Positions 29,729-38,636 of a stretch of DNA of 38,636 nt are shown piece after piece. The stretch is from an uncultured Lachnospiraceae bacterium (GTDB lineage Bacteria; Bacillota; Clostridia; TANB77; CAG-508): positions 1 to 38,636 of the forward strand of contig CAMPBM010000004.1 of NCBI GenBank assembly GCA_946637865.1. Direction: 5' to 3'. The notes under the pieces are model-generated. The model did no database searches. It saw only the letters and a program-made list of their open reading frames with translations, and was not told the origin of the DNA. Both the position numbers and the translations under genes were made by a program. Positions within the stretch are counted from its first letter, which is position 1; each line of letters opens with the position of its first letter.

Positions 29729-31273
29729 TTACCTCACTAAAATACTGCTTCCCGTCATTTCTTCAGGTTTTTCTAATCCCATAATATCCAACATAGTAGG
29801 AGCCAAATCTGCTAGACGGCCTGATTTTAATTTAACATTCTCCATTCCCACTAACATCAAAGGAACTGGATTTGTAGTATGTGCAGTATGAGGTTCTCCA
29901 GTTTTGTAATCAATCATTTGCTCAGAATTTCCATGGTCAGCAGTAATTAATGCAACGCCTTCAACTTCAGCTAAAGCCTTAACAACTTTACCTACGCATT
30001 CATCAATAACTTCAATAGCCTTAATAGCAGCATCTAAGTTTCCTGTATGTCCTACCATGTCTGGGTTAGCATAGTTTAATATTATAGAATCATATTTTTT
30101 AGACTTGATAGCTTCAATAACTTTTTCAGTTACTTCATACGCACTCATTTCAGGCTTCATGTCATATGTTTCAACTTTTGGTGATGGTACTAGTATTCTA
30201 TCTTCACCTTTATATTGTTTTTCTTCTCCTCCGTTAAAAAAGAAAGTAACGTGTGCATATTTTTCTGTTTCAGCAATACGAAGTTGTGTTAAGCCTTTAT
30301 TACTTATATATTCACCAAATGTATTTGTTAGTACTGTTGGCTTAAATGCGATATTTACATTTGGTATAGTTTCATCGTATTGCCTCATACAAACAAAACA
30401 TAAGTTTAGTTTCTTTGTTTCAAATTCTTTAAATTCTGGATCTACTAGCGTTCTAGTAATTTCTCTTGCTCTATCAGGTCTGAAATTGAAGAAAATTACA
30501 GAATCTTTTTTTCCTATAGTTGCTACTGGTTCTTCTCCATTGCAAATTACCGTTGGTTCAACAAATTCATCAAATACTTCTTTTTGATATGAACTTTCTA
30601 TTGCTGATATAGCAGATTTTGCTTTTTCTCCAACGCCGTTAACCATTGCATCATATGCTTTTTGAATTCTTTGCCATCTGTTATCTCTATCCATTGCATA
30701 GAATCTTCCAGATATGCTTGCTATTTTACCTACTCCTTTTTCCTTCATCTTATCTTCTAATTCCATTATATAGTTTTCTGCAGATGCTGGTGGAGTATCT
30801 CTTCCATCTAAAAAGCAATGAACATATACATTTTCAAAATCTTTTCTTTTGGCTAATTCTAATAAACCATATAAGTGGCGTATGTGGCTATGAACACCAC
30901 CGTCTGAAAGTAGTCCCATTATATGCAAGTTTGTATTATTTTGTTTGCAATTTTCAATTGCTTTTACAAATTCAGGTACACTGAAGAAATCTCCATCTTC
31001 TATTGATTTTGTAATTCTTGTCAATTCTTGGTATACAACTCTTCCTGCACCTATATTAGTATGTCCTACCTCTGAATTTCCCATTTGTCCTTCTGGTAAT
31101 CCTACAGCTAAACCACTTGTGAAAATTTCTGTAGTTGGGCATGTTTTCATTAGCTTGTCAATATTAGGTGTATTTGCTAATTTTACTGCATTACCTTTCT
31201 CGTTGCTGTTATTTCCAAATCCATCTAATATCATTAACATTGTAATTTTTTTATCCATATTTTTGTACTCCAT
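29729..31273 (-). CDS. gpmI: 2,3-bisphosphoglycerate-independent phosphoglycerate mutase
   Basis: [64 protein letters not shown]. Confidence 0.97.
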   Translation of the reverse strand: MEYKNMDKKITMLMILDGFGNNSNEKGNAVKLANTPNIDKLMKTCPTTEIFTSGLAVGLPEGQMGNSEVGHTNIGAGRVVYQELTRITKSIEDGDFFSVPEFVKAIENCKQNNTNLHIMGLLSDGGVHSHIRHLYGLLELAKRKDFENVYVHCFLDGRDTPPASAENYIMELEDKMKEKGVGKIASISGRFYAMDRDNRWQRIQKAYDAMVNGVGEKAKSAISAIESSYQKEVFDEFVEPTVICNGEEPVATIGKKDSVIFFNFRPDRAREITRTLVDPEFKEFETKKLNLCFVCMRQYDETIPNVNIAFKPTVLTNTFGEYISNKGLTQLRIAETEKYAHVTFFFNGGEEKQYKGEDRILVPSPKVETYDMKPEMSAYEVTEKVIEAIKSKKYDSIILNYANPDMVGHTGNLDAAIKAIEVIDECVGKVVKALAEVEGVALITADHGNSEQMIDYKTGEPHTAHTTNPVPLMLVGMENVKLKSGRLADLAPTMLDIMGLEKPEEMTGSSILVR

Positions 31274-31286
31274 GTTAGTATGTGTT

Positions 31287-31400
31287 TAATTTTGGGTGGA
31301 GAAAATTTTTAAATTGGGGACGGAGAAGATTTCAAAAATTTTAAATTTTCTCCGTCCCCAATTTAAAAATTTTCTCCGTCTCCGCTTGAACCCAATTAAA
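31287..31400. repeat. Large palindromic element with GGGGACGGAGAA/TTCTCCGTCCCC core
   Basis: Perfect 30-bp inverted repeat 31298-31327 / 31348-31377, 20-nt loop, extended by outer TTAATT..GGGT/ACCCAATTAA. Confidence 0.9.
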
Positions 31401-31401
31401 A

Positions 31402-31968
31402 CTACGCACTAACATATCTCCTTTCTTCAATATTTTTAATTAATTCTACAGCCTGGTTTAAAGAGTCATCTGTATAGTCGTTTGAAATTATATAATCAAA
31501 TTTATCTCTTACTTTTTTGTTGCTTTCAAATTCATCTATTTGCTCTTTTATTTCTTTTAACCTAAACGTTTCAATTGCCTTTGGTAGGCATCTTAGCTTT
31601 AATTGCTTCTTCGCCATATCAACATTAGGCTGTATGTATATTGATACTACCTCTTTTGCAACTTTTTTAAATTCGTCTATGGTACTATAGTGTAACTCTG
31701 TTACGCCATTCTGATCTGATAATAAGTCTCTTGTATAGTATGCATATTTGTGACCTAAAAATTCAAATGGAACTGAAATTTCTCCCTTTTCTTTAAGTGC
31801 TTCGAATTCTTCTTCAGTTACAAAATGCTTGTCCACACCTTCTACCTCGCCAATTCTTTTAGCTCTAGTTGTTATTATTACGATGTTTTTAAAGTTTAAT
31901 TTGCTAATTATGTGTTTTTTTAAATATGATTTCCCTGCACCAGTTATTCCAGATAATATTACTATCAT
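31402..31968 (-). CDS. Guanylate kinase-like P-loop protein
   Basis: MIVILSGITGAGKSYLKKHI, TTRAKRIGEVEGVDKHFVTEEEFEALKEKGE; 4-nt overlap with upstream NUDIX gene. Confidence 0.8.
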   Translation of the reverse strand: MIVILSGITGAGKSYLKKHIISKLNFKNIVIITTRAKRIGEVEGVDKHFVTEEEFEALKEKGEISVPFEFLGHKYAYYTRDLLSDQNGVTELHYSTIDEFKKVAKEVVSIYIQPNVDMAKKQLKLRCLPKAIETFRLKEIKEQIDEFESNKKVRDKFDYIISNDYTDDSLNQAVELIKNIEERRYVSA

Positions 31969-32585
31969 TTTTCTACAACCTTCTTTTCTTGTAAATTTTT
32001 ATTTAGACAAACTCCTCGAACATTTTTAAAAACTTCTTCATAGCTTACATTTGCTTCTTGTTTTGGGAATTTTGTTTTTCCGCTTTTTATCATTTCAAAA
32101 GCATGCTCCATCGGAATCCATTTTAAGGATTTTACTTCTTCTTTTTGGATTGATGTAACATTATCTGCTTTTGTTATTAAACAATAAAAATCAATAAAGA
32201 AATTTCTAATTTTACCTCTGCTTTCAAAACCTAATGGTTTAGCTAATCCACTAACTTTATGGAGTTTATTGGGTCCTACATTTAAAATTCCCACTTCCTC
32301 ATTTAATTCTCTTATTATTGCCTTTGTTCCACTTTCATTTCCATTTACATGACCTGAAACTAAGTCAATTTTTCCTGGTGTTAACTCCGTGTTTGCTCTA
32401 ACCTCCATAAGAACTTCATTATTTTCATTTATTACAAAACAGGTAACACCATACAGAAATTCATTTGTCAAATTTTTTTCATCGTGAACATCTATTTCAC
32501 GTAAAAATTTACCTTTGTCATCATATACCTTATAAAATTCACTATTATTTTTACTATTAACTTTATACTTTTCTAAAATACTCAT
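31965..32585 (-). CDS. NUDIX hydrolase
   Basis: GHVNGNESGTKAIIRELNEEVGI Nudix box. Confidence 0.93.
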   Translation of the reverse strand: MSILEKYKVNSKNNSEFYKVYDDKGKFLREIDVHDEKNLTNEFLYGVTCFVINENNEVLMEVRANTELTPGKIDLVSGHVNGNESGTKAIIRELNEEVGILNVGPNKLHKVSGLAKPLGFESRGKIRNFFIDFYCLITKADNVTSIQKEEVKSLKWIPMEHAFEMIKSGKTKFPKQEANVSYEEVFKNVRGVCLNKNLQEKKVVEK

Positions 32586-32653
32586 ATTTTACATCCTTTT
32601 TATTATTTTTTTATCAATCTAGAGTCTATATATTTTCGTTTATGCATTTATAT

Positions 32654-32697
32654 TAACGAGATTAGGGTTGGCTGTATTTTTGCCTCCCCTATCGTTA
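32654..32697 (-). other. Imperfect intergenic hairpin between tpiA and the NUDIX gene
   Basis: TAACGA..TAGGG..GGC / GCC..CCCTA..TCGTTA. Confidence 0.6.
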
Positions 32698-32718
32698 CAT
32701 AATTTAGAAAGATGACAT

Positions 32719-33471
32719 TTATTTATCGAAGTTAACTATTTTTGCAAATTCGTCAGCTTTCAAGCTAGCTCCTCCAACTAGTCCACCGTCTATGTCTGAG
32801 GTTGTAAATAGTTCTTTTGCGTTTGAAGATTTTACACTTCCACCGTACTGTATTGTTATTTCTTCTGCAACGCTATTACCATATAATTTTGTAAGTTCTC
32901 CTCTTATTGCTTTTACACTGTTATTGGCATCCTCCGAAGTTGCAGTTTTTCCTGTGCCTATCGCCCAAATTGGCTCGTATGCTATTATTATTTTTTTTGC
33001 ATCTTCTGGCGATACGCCTTCTAAAGCTTTACGTGTTTGGGTTGTAAATATTTCTTCTGCTTTACCCGATTCACGTTGTTCTAGCGTTTCACCAACGCAT
33101 ACTATTGGTTTTAATTCATTAGCTAATGCTGATTTTATTTTCTTATTTACTGTTTCATCTGTTTCAGCAAAATATTGTCTTCTTTCAGAATGTCCTATTA
33201 TTACATATTCTACTCCGATTGATTTTAACATTTGACCTGAAACCTCGCCCGTGTATGCACCTTTTTCTTCAAAGTGCATGTTTTGTGCTCCAATTTTGAT
33301 GTTTGTTCCTTGTGCTGCTAGTAAGGCGTAAAATAGGTCTGTGTATGGGACACATAAAATAACTTCGTTTTTTGTGTCTTTAACAGCTGGTGCTAGTTCT
33401 TCTATGCATGCTATTGCTTCATTCGGAAGCATGTTCATTTTCCAGTTTCCTGCAATTACTTTCTTTCTCAT
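32719..33471 (-). CDS. tpiA: Triosephosphate isomerase
   Basis: MRKKVIAGNWKMNMLPNEA, VIIGHSERRQYFAETDE, IAYEPIWAIGTGKTAT, IQYGGSVK. Confidence 0.98.
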   Translation of the reverse strand: MRKKVIAGNWKMNMLPNEAIACIEELAPAVKDTKNEVILCVPYTDLFYALLAAQGTNIKIGAQNMHFEEKGAYTGEVSGQMLKSIGVEYVIIGHSERRQYFAETDETVNKKIKSALANELKPIVCVGETLEQRESGKAEEIFTTQTRKALEGVSPEDAKKIIIAYEPIWAIGTGKTATSEDANNSVKAIRGELTKLYGNSVAEEITIQYGGSVKSSNAKELFTTSDIDGGLVGGASLKADEFAKIVNFDK

Positions 33472-33504
33472 TTTTGTCCTCGCTTTCTGTTATTAAATAG
33501 TAAT

Positions 33505-34482
33505 TTATCTTACAATTTCTTCACCACAATATTTTTCATTAAGATTTATTATATTTCCTTTTGAATCACGTGTTCTGAATTGTATATCTTTGAATACGGA
33601 CTTATCTATATAATCTAATTCAATTTTTTCAAAATTCAATGGTTCTTTAAGTCTGGATATCATTTCACCACCAAACCTAAATCCAATGTTTCCTGCTTTA
33701 TCAGTGCAAAAGTCATATACAGGTTCATATTTCTTTGAATCCGTTAATGCTATAACTACTGGTCTCTCTAATTTTACAATTGTAGAATTATTCTGTTCAC
33801 TTACATCTGCAAATGGATTCTTTGGATATTCGAATAGTGGTTTCCCATTCTCAAAACTTCCGTGGAATCCATTGCCATTAACAGCTCTGCAAATATATCC
33901 TATTATTCCATTATAATCTGCTGTAGCAAAATGTGCATCAACAATTTCATTCATATATTCATTTTCTCTAGCTTTTGCAGGCAATAACTTGTGGTCTTTA
34001 GGTTCTTGTTTCAATATTGTAAAAACGTATTTGTTCTCTTTACAATATTCTTTCATGATATCCGTTTTAAAATCAGAAATCATTTTACACATTGCTCCAC
34101 CTTTCCACAATTTTTCCTCTTTTTCAAAGATTTGATTAGATACCTCTATAATCTGGTCTGGTGTATCAGTGTTTTCTTCTATATTTTTTCCTGAAATTTC
34201 TTTATAGGATTTAATTATCCTGTTTCGTATTTCCAAGGCTCGCTTTATTCTATCATTTCTCCATTTATCATAGTCTTCTTTTGGCTTCATTTCTTCTAAT
34301 GTTTTAGCTTTTTTCATCATAAATACTAAAAGAGTTCTATATACATCCATTTTCTCATCCTTGTTATTACTACACAGTTTTTCACTTACTTTTTTATTGT
34401 AATTTTCTATAACCAACCCTATACTTCTTTTAGAATTTTTTAACGATTTTTTTGAATCATTAAATAAAAATTTTTCATCCAT
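33505..34482 (-). CDS. Hypothetical 325-aa protein within the glycolytic cluster
   Basis: Intact ORF, no recognised motif. Confidence 0.75.
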   Translation of the reverse strand: MDEKFLFNDSKKSLKNSKRSIGLVIENYNKKVSEKLCSNNKDEKMDVYRTLLVFMMKKAKTLEEMKPKEDYDKWRNDRIKRALEIRNRIIKSYKEISGKNIEENTDTPDQIIEVSNQIFEKEEKLWKGGAMCKMISDFKTDIMKEYCKENKYVFTILKQEPKDHKLLPAKARENEYMNEIVDAHFATADYNGIIGYICRAVNGNGFHGSFENGKPLFEYPKNPFADVSEQNNSTIVKLERPVVIALTDSKKYEPVYDFCTDKAGNIGFRFGGEMISRLKEPLNFEKIELDYIDKSVFKDIQFRTRDSKGNIINLNEKYCGEEIVR

Positions 34483-34526
34483 ATATTACTCCCTATTCAC
34501 ATTTTAATTACAATTATTATAACTTA

Positions 34527-35714
34527 CTATTTATCTAATAAACATTCAACTCCAGGTAATTTTTTACCTTCTAGAAATTCTAAGGAAGCACCTCCACCGG
34601 TTGAGATATGTGTCATCTTGCTTGCTAGTCCAGATTTTTGGACAGCTGCTGCAGAGTCTCCACCTCCTATTATTGTTGTAGCATTGTCTAATGATGCTAA
34701 TATGCTTGCTACAGCATTTGTGCCAACAGCAAATTGATCAAATTCGAATAATCCAACAGGACCATTCCATACCACTGTTTTAGCCTTTTCTAACTCTGCT
34801 CTATACAATTCTATTGTTTTAGGTCCTACATCATATATACTCCAATCTTCTGGAACATTTGCGATATTTACTGTTTGAGTTTCTGTATCTTTGCTAAATT
34901 CTTTTCCCAATTTACCGTCAACTGGTAATATTAGTTTTACTCCCTTAGATTTAGCTTTCTCCATTAATTCTTTAGCTAAGCCTAATTTATCATCTTCGCA
35001 TAAAGATTTTCCTACTCTATATCCCATTGCTTTTATGAAGGTATTTGCCATTGCTCCACCTATAATTAGCGAATCAACCTTTTCTAATAAATTATCTATT
35101 ACTGCAATTTTATCCGAAACTTTTGCTCCACCTAAAATTGCAACAAATGGTCTTTCTGGATTTTCTAATGCTGTTCCTAGGAAGTTTAATTCTTTTTCCA
35201 TTAGGAAACCTGATACAGCTGGTAAGTATTCAGCAATTCCTGCAGTAGAGCTATGTGCTCTATGTGCTGTACCAAAAGCATCATTTACATATATATCAGC
35301 CATTGAAGCCAATTCTTTGGCAAGTTCTAAATCGTTCTTTTCCTCTCTAGCGTCATATCTAACATTCTCTAGTAAAACTACATCGCCTTCCACCATTTCT
35401 GATGTTAATTTTTTAGCACTTTCTCCAACAATGTCGCTTGCTAGTTTTACCTCCTTACCTAATAATTTAGATAATTCTTCTGCTACTGGCTTTAAAGAAA
35501 ATTCTGGCTTAACCTCTCCTTTTGGTCTTCCTAAGTGAGACATTAAAATAACTTTAGACCCTTGCTCTAATAAGTATTTTATAGTATCTAAAGCACCCAC
35601 TATTCTTCTATTGTCTGTAATATTTCCGTTATCGTCTAGTGGAACATTAAAGTCACATCTAACGATAACCTTTTTTCCTTTTAAATCTATATCTTTAACA
35701 GTTTTTTTATTCAT
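34527..35714 (-). CDS. pgk: Phosphoglycerate kinase
   Basis: [55 protein letters not shown]. Confidence 0.98.
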   Translation of the reverse strand: MNKKTVKDIDLKGKKVIVRCDFNVPLDDNGNITDNRRIVGALDTIKYLLEQGSKVILMSHLGRPKGEVKPEFSLKPVAEELSKLLGKEVKLASDIVGESAKKLTSEMVEGDVVLLENVRYDAREEKNDLELAKELASMADIYVNDAFGTAHRAHSSTAGIAEYLPAVSGFLMEKELNFLGTALENPERPFVAILGGAKVSDKIAVIDNLLEKVDSLIIGGAMANTFIKAMGYRVGKSLCEDDKLGLAKELMEKAKSKGVKLILPVDGKLGKEFSKDTETQTVNIANVPEDWSIYDVGPKTIELYRAELEKAKTVVWNGPVGLFEFDQFAVGTNAVASILASLDNATTIIGGGDSAAAVQKSGLASKMTHISTGGGASLEFLEGKKLPGVECLLDK

Positions 35715-35745
35715 TTAAAAAAGCACCTCTTTTCTAATGTTTGTG

Positions 35746-35855
35746 AAAAATCAAGGACGCCCTTATTTCATCAATGCTGTCAACTTAAGAAAAGTATAAT
35801 TTCCTTATGTCGACAGCATTGTTTATTTTGCAATTACAGGTTGTCCTAGATTTTT
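35746..35855 (-). other. Nested double inverted repeat in the gapA-pgk intergenic region
   Basis: Outer arms AAAAATCAAGGACGCCCT / AGGTTGTCCTAGATTTTT (15/18 pairing) enclose inner arms AATGCTGTCAACTTAAG / CTTATGTCGACAGCATT (15/17). Confidence 0.75.
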
Positions 35856-35858
35856 ACC

Positions 35859-36875
35859 TTATGCCAATTCGGCAAAATATTTTATAGTTCTAACCATTTG
35901 GCTTGTATATGAATTCTCGTTATCATACCAAGCTACAACTTGAACTTGATATAATCCATCAGAAATCTTAGTTACCATTGTTTGTGTACTATCGAATAAA
36001 GAACCGTAGGTTATTCCTATAATGTCTGAAGAAACTAAAGGTTCATCTGTATATCCAAATGATTCACTAGAAGCTGCCTTCATAGCTGAATTTATGCTTT
36101 CTGGTGTAATATCATCTCCCTTTACAACAGCTGTTAATATTGTTGTAGAACCTGTTGGAACTGGAACTCTTTGAGCTGAGCCAATTAGTTTTCCATTTAA
36201 TTCTGGAATAACTAGTCCTATTGCTTTTGCAGCTCCTGTTGAGTTAGGTACTATGTTGCAAGCTGCAGCTCTAGCTCTTCTTAAGTCTCCTTTTCTATGA
36301 GGTCCATCTAGCAACATTTGATCTCCTGTATATGCATGTATTGTAGACATTATTCCTGATTGAATAGGTGCATATTTATTCAAAGCATCTGCCATTGGTG
36401 CTAAACAGTTTGTTGTGCAAGATGCTGCTGAAATTATTTTATCTTCTGGTTTTAATATATTTTCATTAACACCGAAAACTACTGTTGGTAAATCATTTCC
36501 AGCTGGTGCAGAAATAACAACTTTCTTAGCTCCTGCATCAATATGCGCTTGAGATTTTTCCTTTGTTGTGTAGAACCCTGTACATTCTAATACTACATCT
36601 ACTCCAATTTCACCCCAAGGTAAATCTGCAGCGTTTGGCATTGCATATATTTTTATTTCTTTTCCATCAACAGTTATGGAATCTTCTCCTGCAACTACTG
36701 TATTTGCTTTAGCATATGTTCCTTGTGCAGAATCATATTTTAATAGATGAGCTAACATTTTTGGGCTTGTTAAATCGTTTATTGCAACAATTTCATACCC
36801 CTCTGCTCCAAACATTTGTCTAAATGCTAGACGTCCTATACGCCCAAATCCATTAATAGCCACTTTAACTGACAT
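35859..36875 (-). CDS. gapA: Glyceraldehyde-3-phosphate dehydrogenase
   Basis: [48 protein letters not shown]; start set after RBS GGAAGGAGG (ORF extends to 36953). Confidence 0.98.
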   Translation of the reverse strand: MSVKVAINGFGRIGRLAFRQMFGAEGYEIVAINDLTSPKMLAHLLKYDSAQGTYAKANTVVAGEDSITVDGKEIKIYAMPNAADLPWGEIGVDVVLECTGFYTTKEKSQAHIDAGAKKVVISAPAGNDLPTVVFGVNENILKPEDKIISAASCTTNCLAPMADALNKYAPIQSGIMSTIHAYTGDQMLLDGPHRKGDLRRARAAACNIVPNSTGAAKAIGLVIPELNGKLIGSAQRVPVPTGSTTILTAVVKGDDITPESINSAMKAASSESFGYTDEPLVSSDIIGITYGSLFDSTQTMVTKISDGLYQVQVVAWYDNENSYTSQMVRTIKYFAELA

Positions 36876-36941
36876 AAAAATTCCTCCTTCCGATGCATTC
36901 TTTCGCATCATATAACGGTTACATATAACGCAACCCGATTT

Positions 36942-36970
36942 ATTGTATAACAAAAAGGAATACTTTTCAA
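36942..36970 (-). promoter_or_regulatory. gapA promoter (TTGAAA, 17 nt, TACAAT) overlapping an upstream terminator
   Basis: Minus-strand TTGAAA (36970-36965), TACAAT (36947-36942). Confidence 0.7.
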
Positions 36971-36979
36971 GTATTCCTT
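36952..36979 (-). terminator. Rho-independent terminator of the 157-aa ORF
   Basis: AAGGAATACTT GAA AAGTATTCCTTTTTG (minus strand). Confidence 0.8.
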
Positions 36980-37045
36980 CTTATTTTTTCCAATTAAATG
37001 AAACATTTGGGGACTTAAATTGACAGTATTGCCCGCCTGTCACAT

Positions 37046-37519
37046 TCACATAGACATATTTGCAATATCCTTTATACTTTCGTAATATCGCATTAACTTT
37101 CTTTCTAACTCTTCTTTTTCCTCTTCCACAGTAAGCTCCTTCTTAGCCATACCTATGTAATTCTCTTCGACTTCTTGGTTTTCTACATCTTGCGCAATTG
37201 GTGCATTATATATACTATTCTCTCCTTCTTTTCTAACAAAATTGTCAATTTCCATAAAATTCTCTGTATTCTCTCCCGTACTAAAATTTTTATTTTTTAC
37301 TATCTCATCGTCTTCCGCATCAAAATTATACAATGCCCTTTTCTTTTTAACTTCTCCATTAGCAACTTCTATTCTTTCTTTAGTGCCTGGATAATCTCGC
37401 TCGTACGTTCCTTCTGCATTGTTTTGTCTCCAAATTTTTTTCAAAAAGAATCTCTTTACTTTTGCGAAAATATTATCTTCATACATTACTAAACCATTTT
37501 CTTTTGTATGTTTCCTCAT
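37046..37519 (-). CDS. Hypothetical 157-aa charged protein
   Basis: ORF with GAGAGGAG RBS and downstream terminator. Confidence 0.7.
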   Translation of the reverse strand: MRKHTKENGLVMYEDNIFAKVKRFFLKKIWRQNNAEGTYERDYPGTKERIEVANGEVKKKRALYNFDAEDDEIVKNKNFSTGENTENFMEIDNFVRKEGENSIYNAPIAQDVENQEVEENYIGMAKKELTVEEEKEELERKLMRYYESIKDIANMSM

Positions 37520-37642
37520 ATTTTTGCTCCTCTCATTTTCGACTATTTCTTACCATAATGATACCACATTTTTTTTATTTTGTAACAAATATTACAAATG
37601 TAATATAAATTTAATATTTTTGTAATATAGTTGAAAAACATT

Positions 37643-37689
37643 AAAAAAAGACCATTTTTACCTGATTTAGGCTGTTTTATGGTCTTTTA
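37643..37689 (-). terminator. Rho-independent terminator downstream of spoVT
   Basis: AAAAGACCAT...ATGGTCTTTTTTT on the minus strand. Confidence 0.8.
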
Positions 37690-37707
37690 ATGTTTTATAT
37701 TAACATA

Positions 37708-38263
37708 CTATAATTCCATTTGTGTTCCTAAAAAACTTGCTGCAGATTGTACTACTTTTTGCTCTACTTCCGTCATTTTTACATTTTCATCTTTCGATAG
37801 TAATATTACAGTTCCTATTACATCTCCATCAGCTATAATTGGATATACTACTTGAGCATTATTTCTTTTGGCTTCATTTTCGTTTTTAGTAATAGGAATT
37901 GCTACATCATTATTTTCTTTACTGGTATAGTTTTCTTTTTCATCCATTATTTGCTCTAATTCTGGGCTTATTCCTTGTTCTAAATACTCTTTCTTTGAAC
38001 CTCCTGATACTGCAATTACTGTATCTTTATCTGTTATGCATGCAATGTGACCTGTTGTCTTGGCTAATGTTTCTGCGTATTCTGTTGCAAATTCTGAAAG
38101 TTCACCTATTGGAGAATACTTCTTTAGTATTATTTCTCCTTCTTTATCTGTAAATATTTCTAATGGGTCTCCGCTCTTTTATGCGAAGCGTTTTTCTTAT
38201 TTCTTTTGGTATTACTACTCTACCTAAATCATCTATTCTTCTTACAACACCTGTTGCTTTCAT
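37708..38263 (-). pseudogene. spoVT: spoVT-like sporulation transcription factor, disrupted by a 1-nt insertion
   Basis: Frame 1: MKATGVVRRIDDLGRVVIPKEIRKTLRIKE; continues in a shifted frame as GDPLEIFTDKEGEIILKKYSPIGELSEFATEYAETLAKTTGHIACITDKDTVIAVSGGSKKEYLEQGISPELEQIMDEKENY... into the 79-aa ORF; extra base at about 38173. Confidence 0.85.
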
Positions 38264-38330
38264 TTGTTTTCCTCCTTGTTTTTCAAAGTTTTATATTGTT
38301 AGTATTGCAAGAATTTACAATTTTATACGA

Positions 38331-38366
38331 AAAAAACATTGAACTAAATTTTGTTCAATGTTTTTA
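38331..38366. terminator. Bidirectional hairpin
   Basis: AAAAACATTGAAC taaatttt GTTCAATGTTTTT. Confidence 0.65.
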
Positions 38367-38423
38367 CAGTTATCAAATATTTTTCTAGCCAGACTTTTTT
38401 ACCTTATTGAAATTCTTTTTTAC

Positions 38424-38474
38424 AAAAAGTCCGGTTTTGGTCGGACTTTTTATAAAAATAACCGGACTTTTTTT
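38424..38474 (-). terminator. Terminator with alternative overlapping stems
   Basis: AAAAAGTCCG/CGGACTTTTT and AAAAAGTCCGGTT/AACCGGACTTTTTTT share the same left arm. Confidence 0.65.
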
Positions 38475-38636
38475 ATCGTTTAAATATATATTTGCTTCCC
38501 TCTACATTATCAACCATATTATTATCAACTAACAGTGCAATGATTTCTGAAGCTCTTGAATTTTGTACATGAAAGAAACTTTATCCATATAATGAAGTCT
38601 ACTAAATATATCAGATATGATTGTGTTTCTTCTCAT
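38473..38636 (-). pseudogene. 3' fragment of an AlbA_2/HATPase_c_4-type ATP-binding regulator, frameshifted and cut by window edge
   Basis: MRRNTIISDIFSRLHYMDK resembles RRNP.I.D.F.RLxYMERRGSG; continues only in another frame as NSRASEIIALLVDNNMVDNVEGSKYIFKR*. Confidence 0.45.

Noticed and set aside
34891-35538. 215-aa plus-strand ORF antisense to pgk
   Set aside because: pgk is unequivocal; the antisense frame is open only because of codon bias.
37003-37045. TTTGGGGACTTAAATTGACAG...CTGTCAC as another copy of the GGGGACGG palindrome family
   Set aside because: Only the short GGGGAC core is shared and no convincing long stem forms; at best a decayed remnant.

Overview
AT-rich, Firmicutes/Clostridia-like window, almost entirely minus-strand coding. 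In transcription order (right to left): a fragment of an apparent AlbA_2/HATPase_c_4-type gene; a frameshifted spoVT; a glycolytic cluster (gapA, pgk, hypothetical, tpiA, NUDIX, guanylate-kinase-like, gpmI); an orphan YezG/DUF600-like gene; tRNA-Gln(CUG); a sortase substrate plus sortase; a capsule/exopolysaccharide locus (Wzz/CpsC, CpsD kinase, CpsB phosphatase, VanZ, sugar transferase, several glycosyltransferases, two TupA-like ATP-grasp modules, Wzy, Wzx, Ugd); and a ~2.9k-aa secreted protein made only of aromatic cell-wall/glucan-binding-type repeats. The strongest structural discovery is a 161-bp MITE-like element in two copies 7.1 kb apart (22270-22430 and 29393-29553; 160/161 identical). 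It has 44-bp terminal inverted repeats and a different perfect 8-bp target-site duplication at each site. Other notable items: a 570-bp higher-order repeat in the giant gene, a TupA-like ATP-grasp/GT4 fusion, a 1-nt insertion disrupting spoVT, debris of a group II intron reverse transcriptase in a 1-kb gap of the capsule locus, a non-canonical FAKTG sorting signal, and palindromes in several intergenic gaps of the glycolytic cluster. All family assignments were made by eye from the translations; no database search was run.
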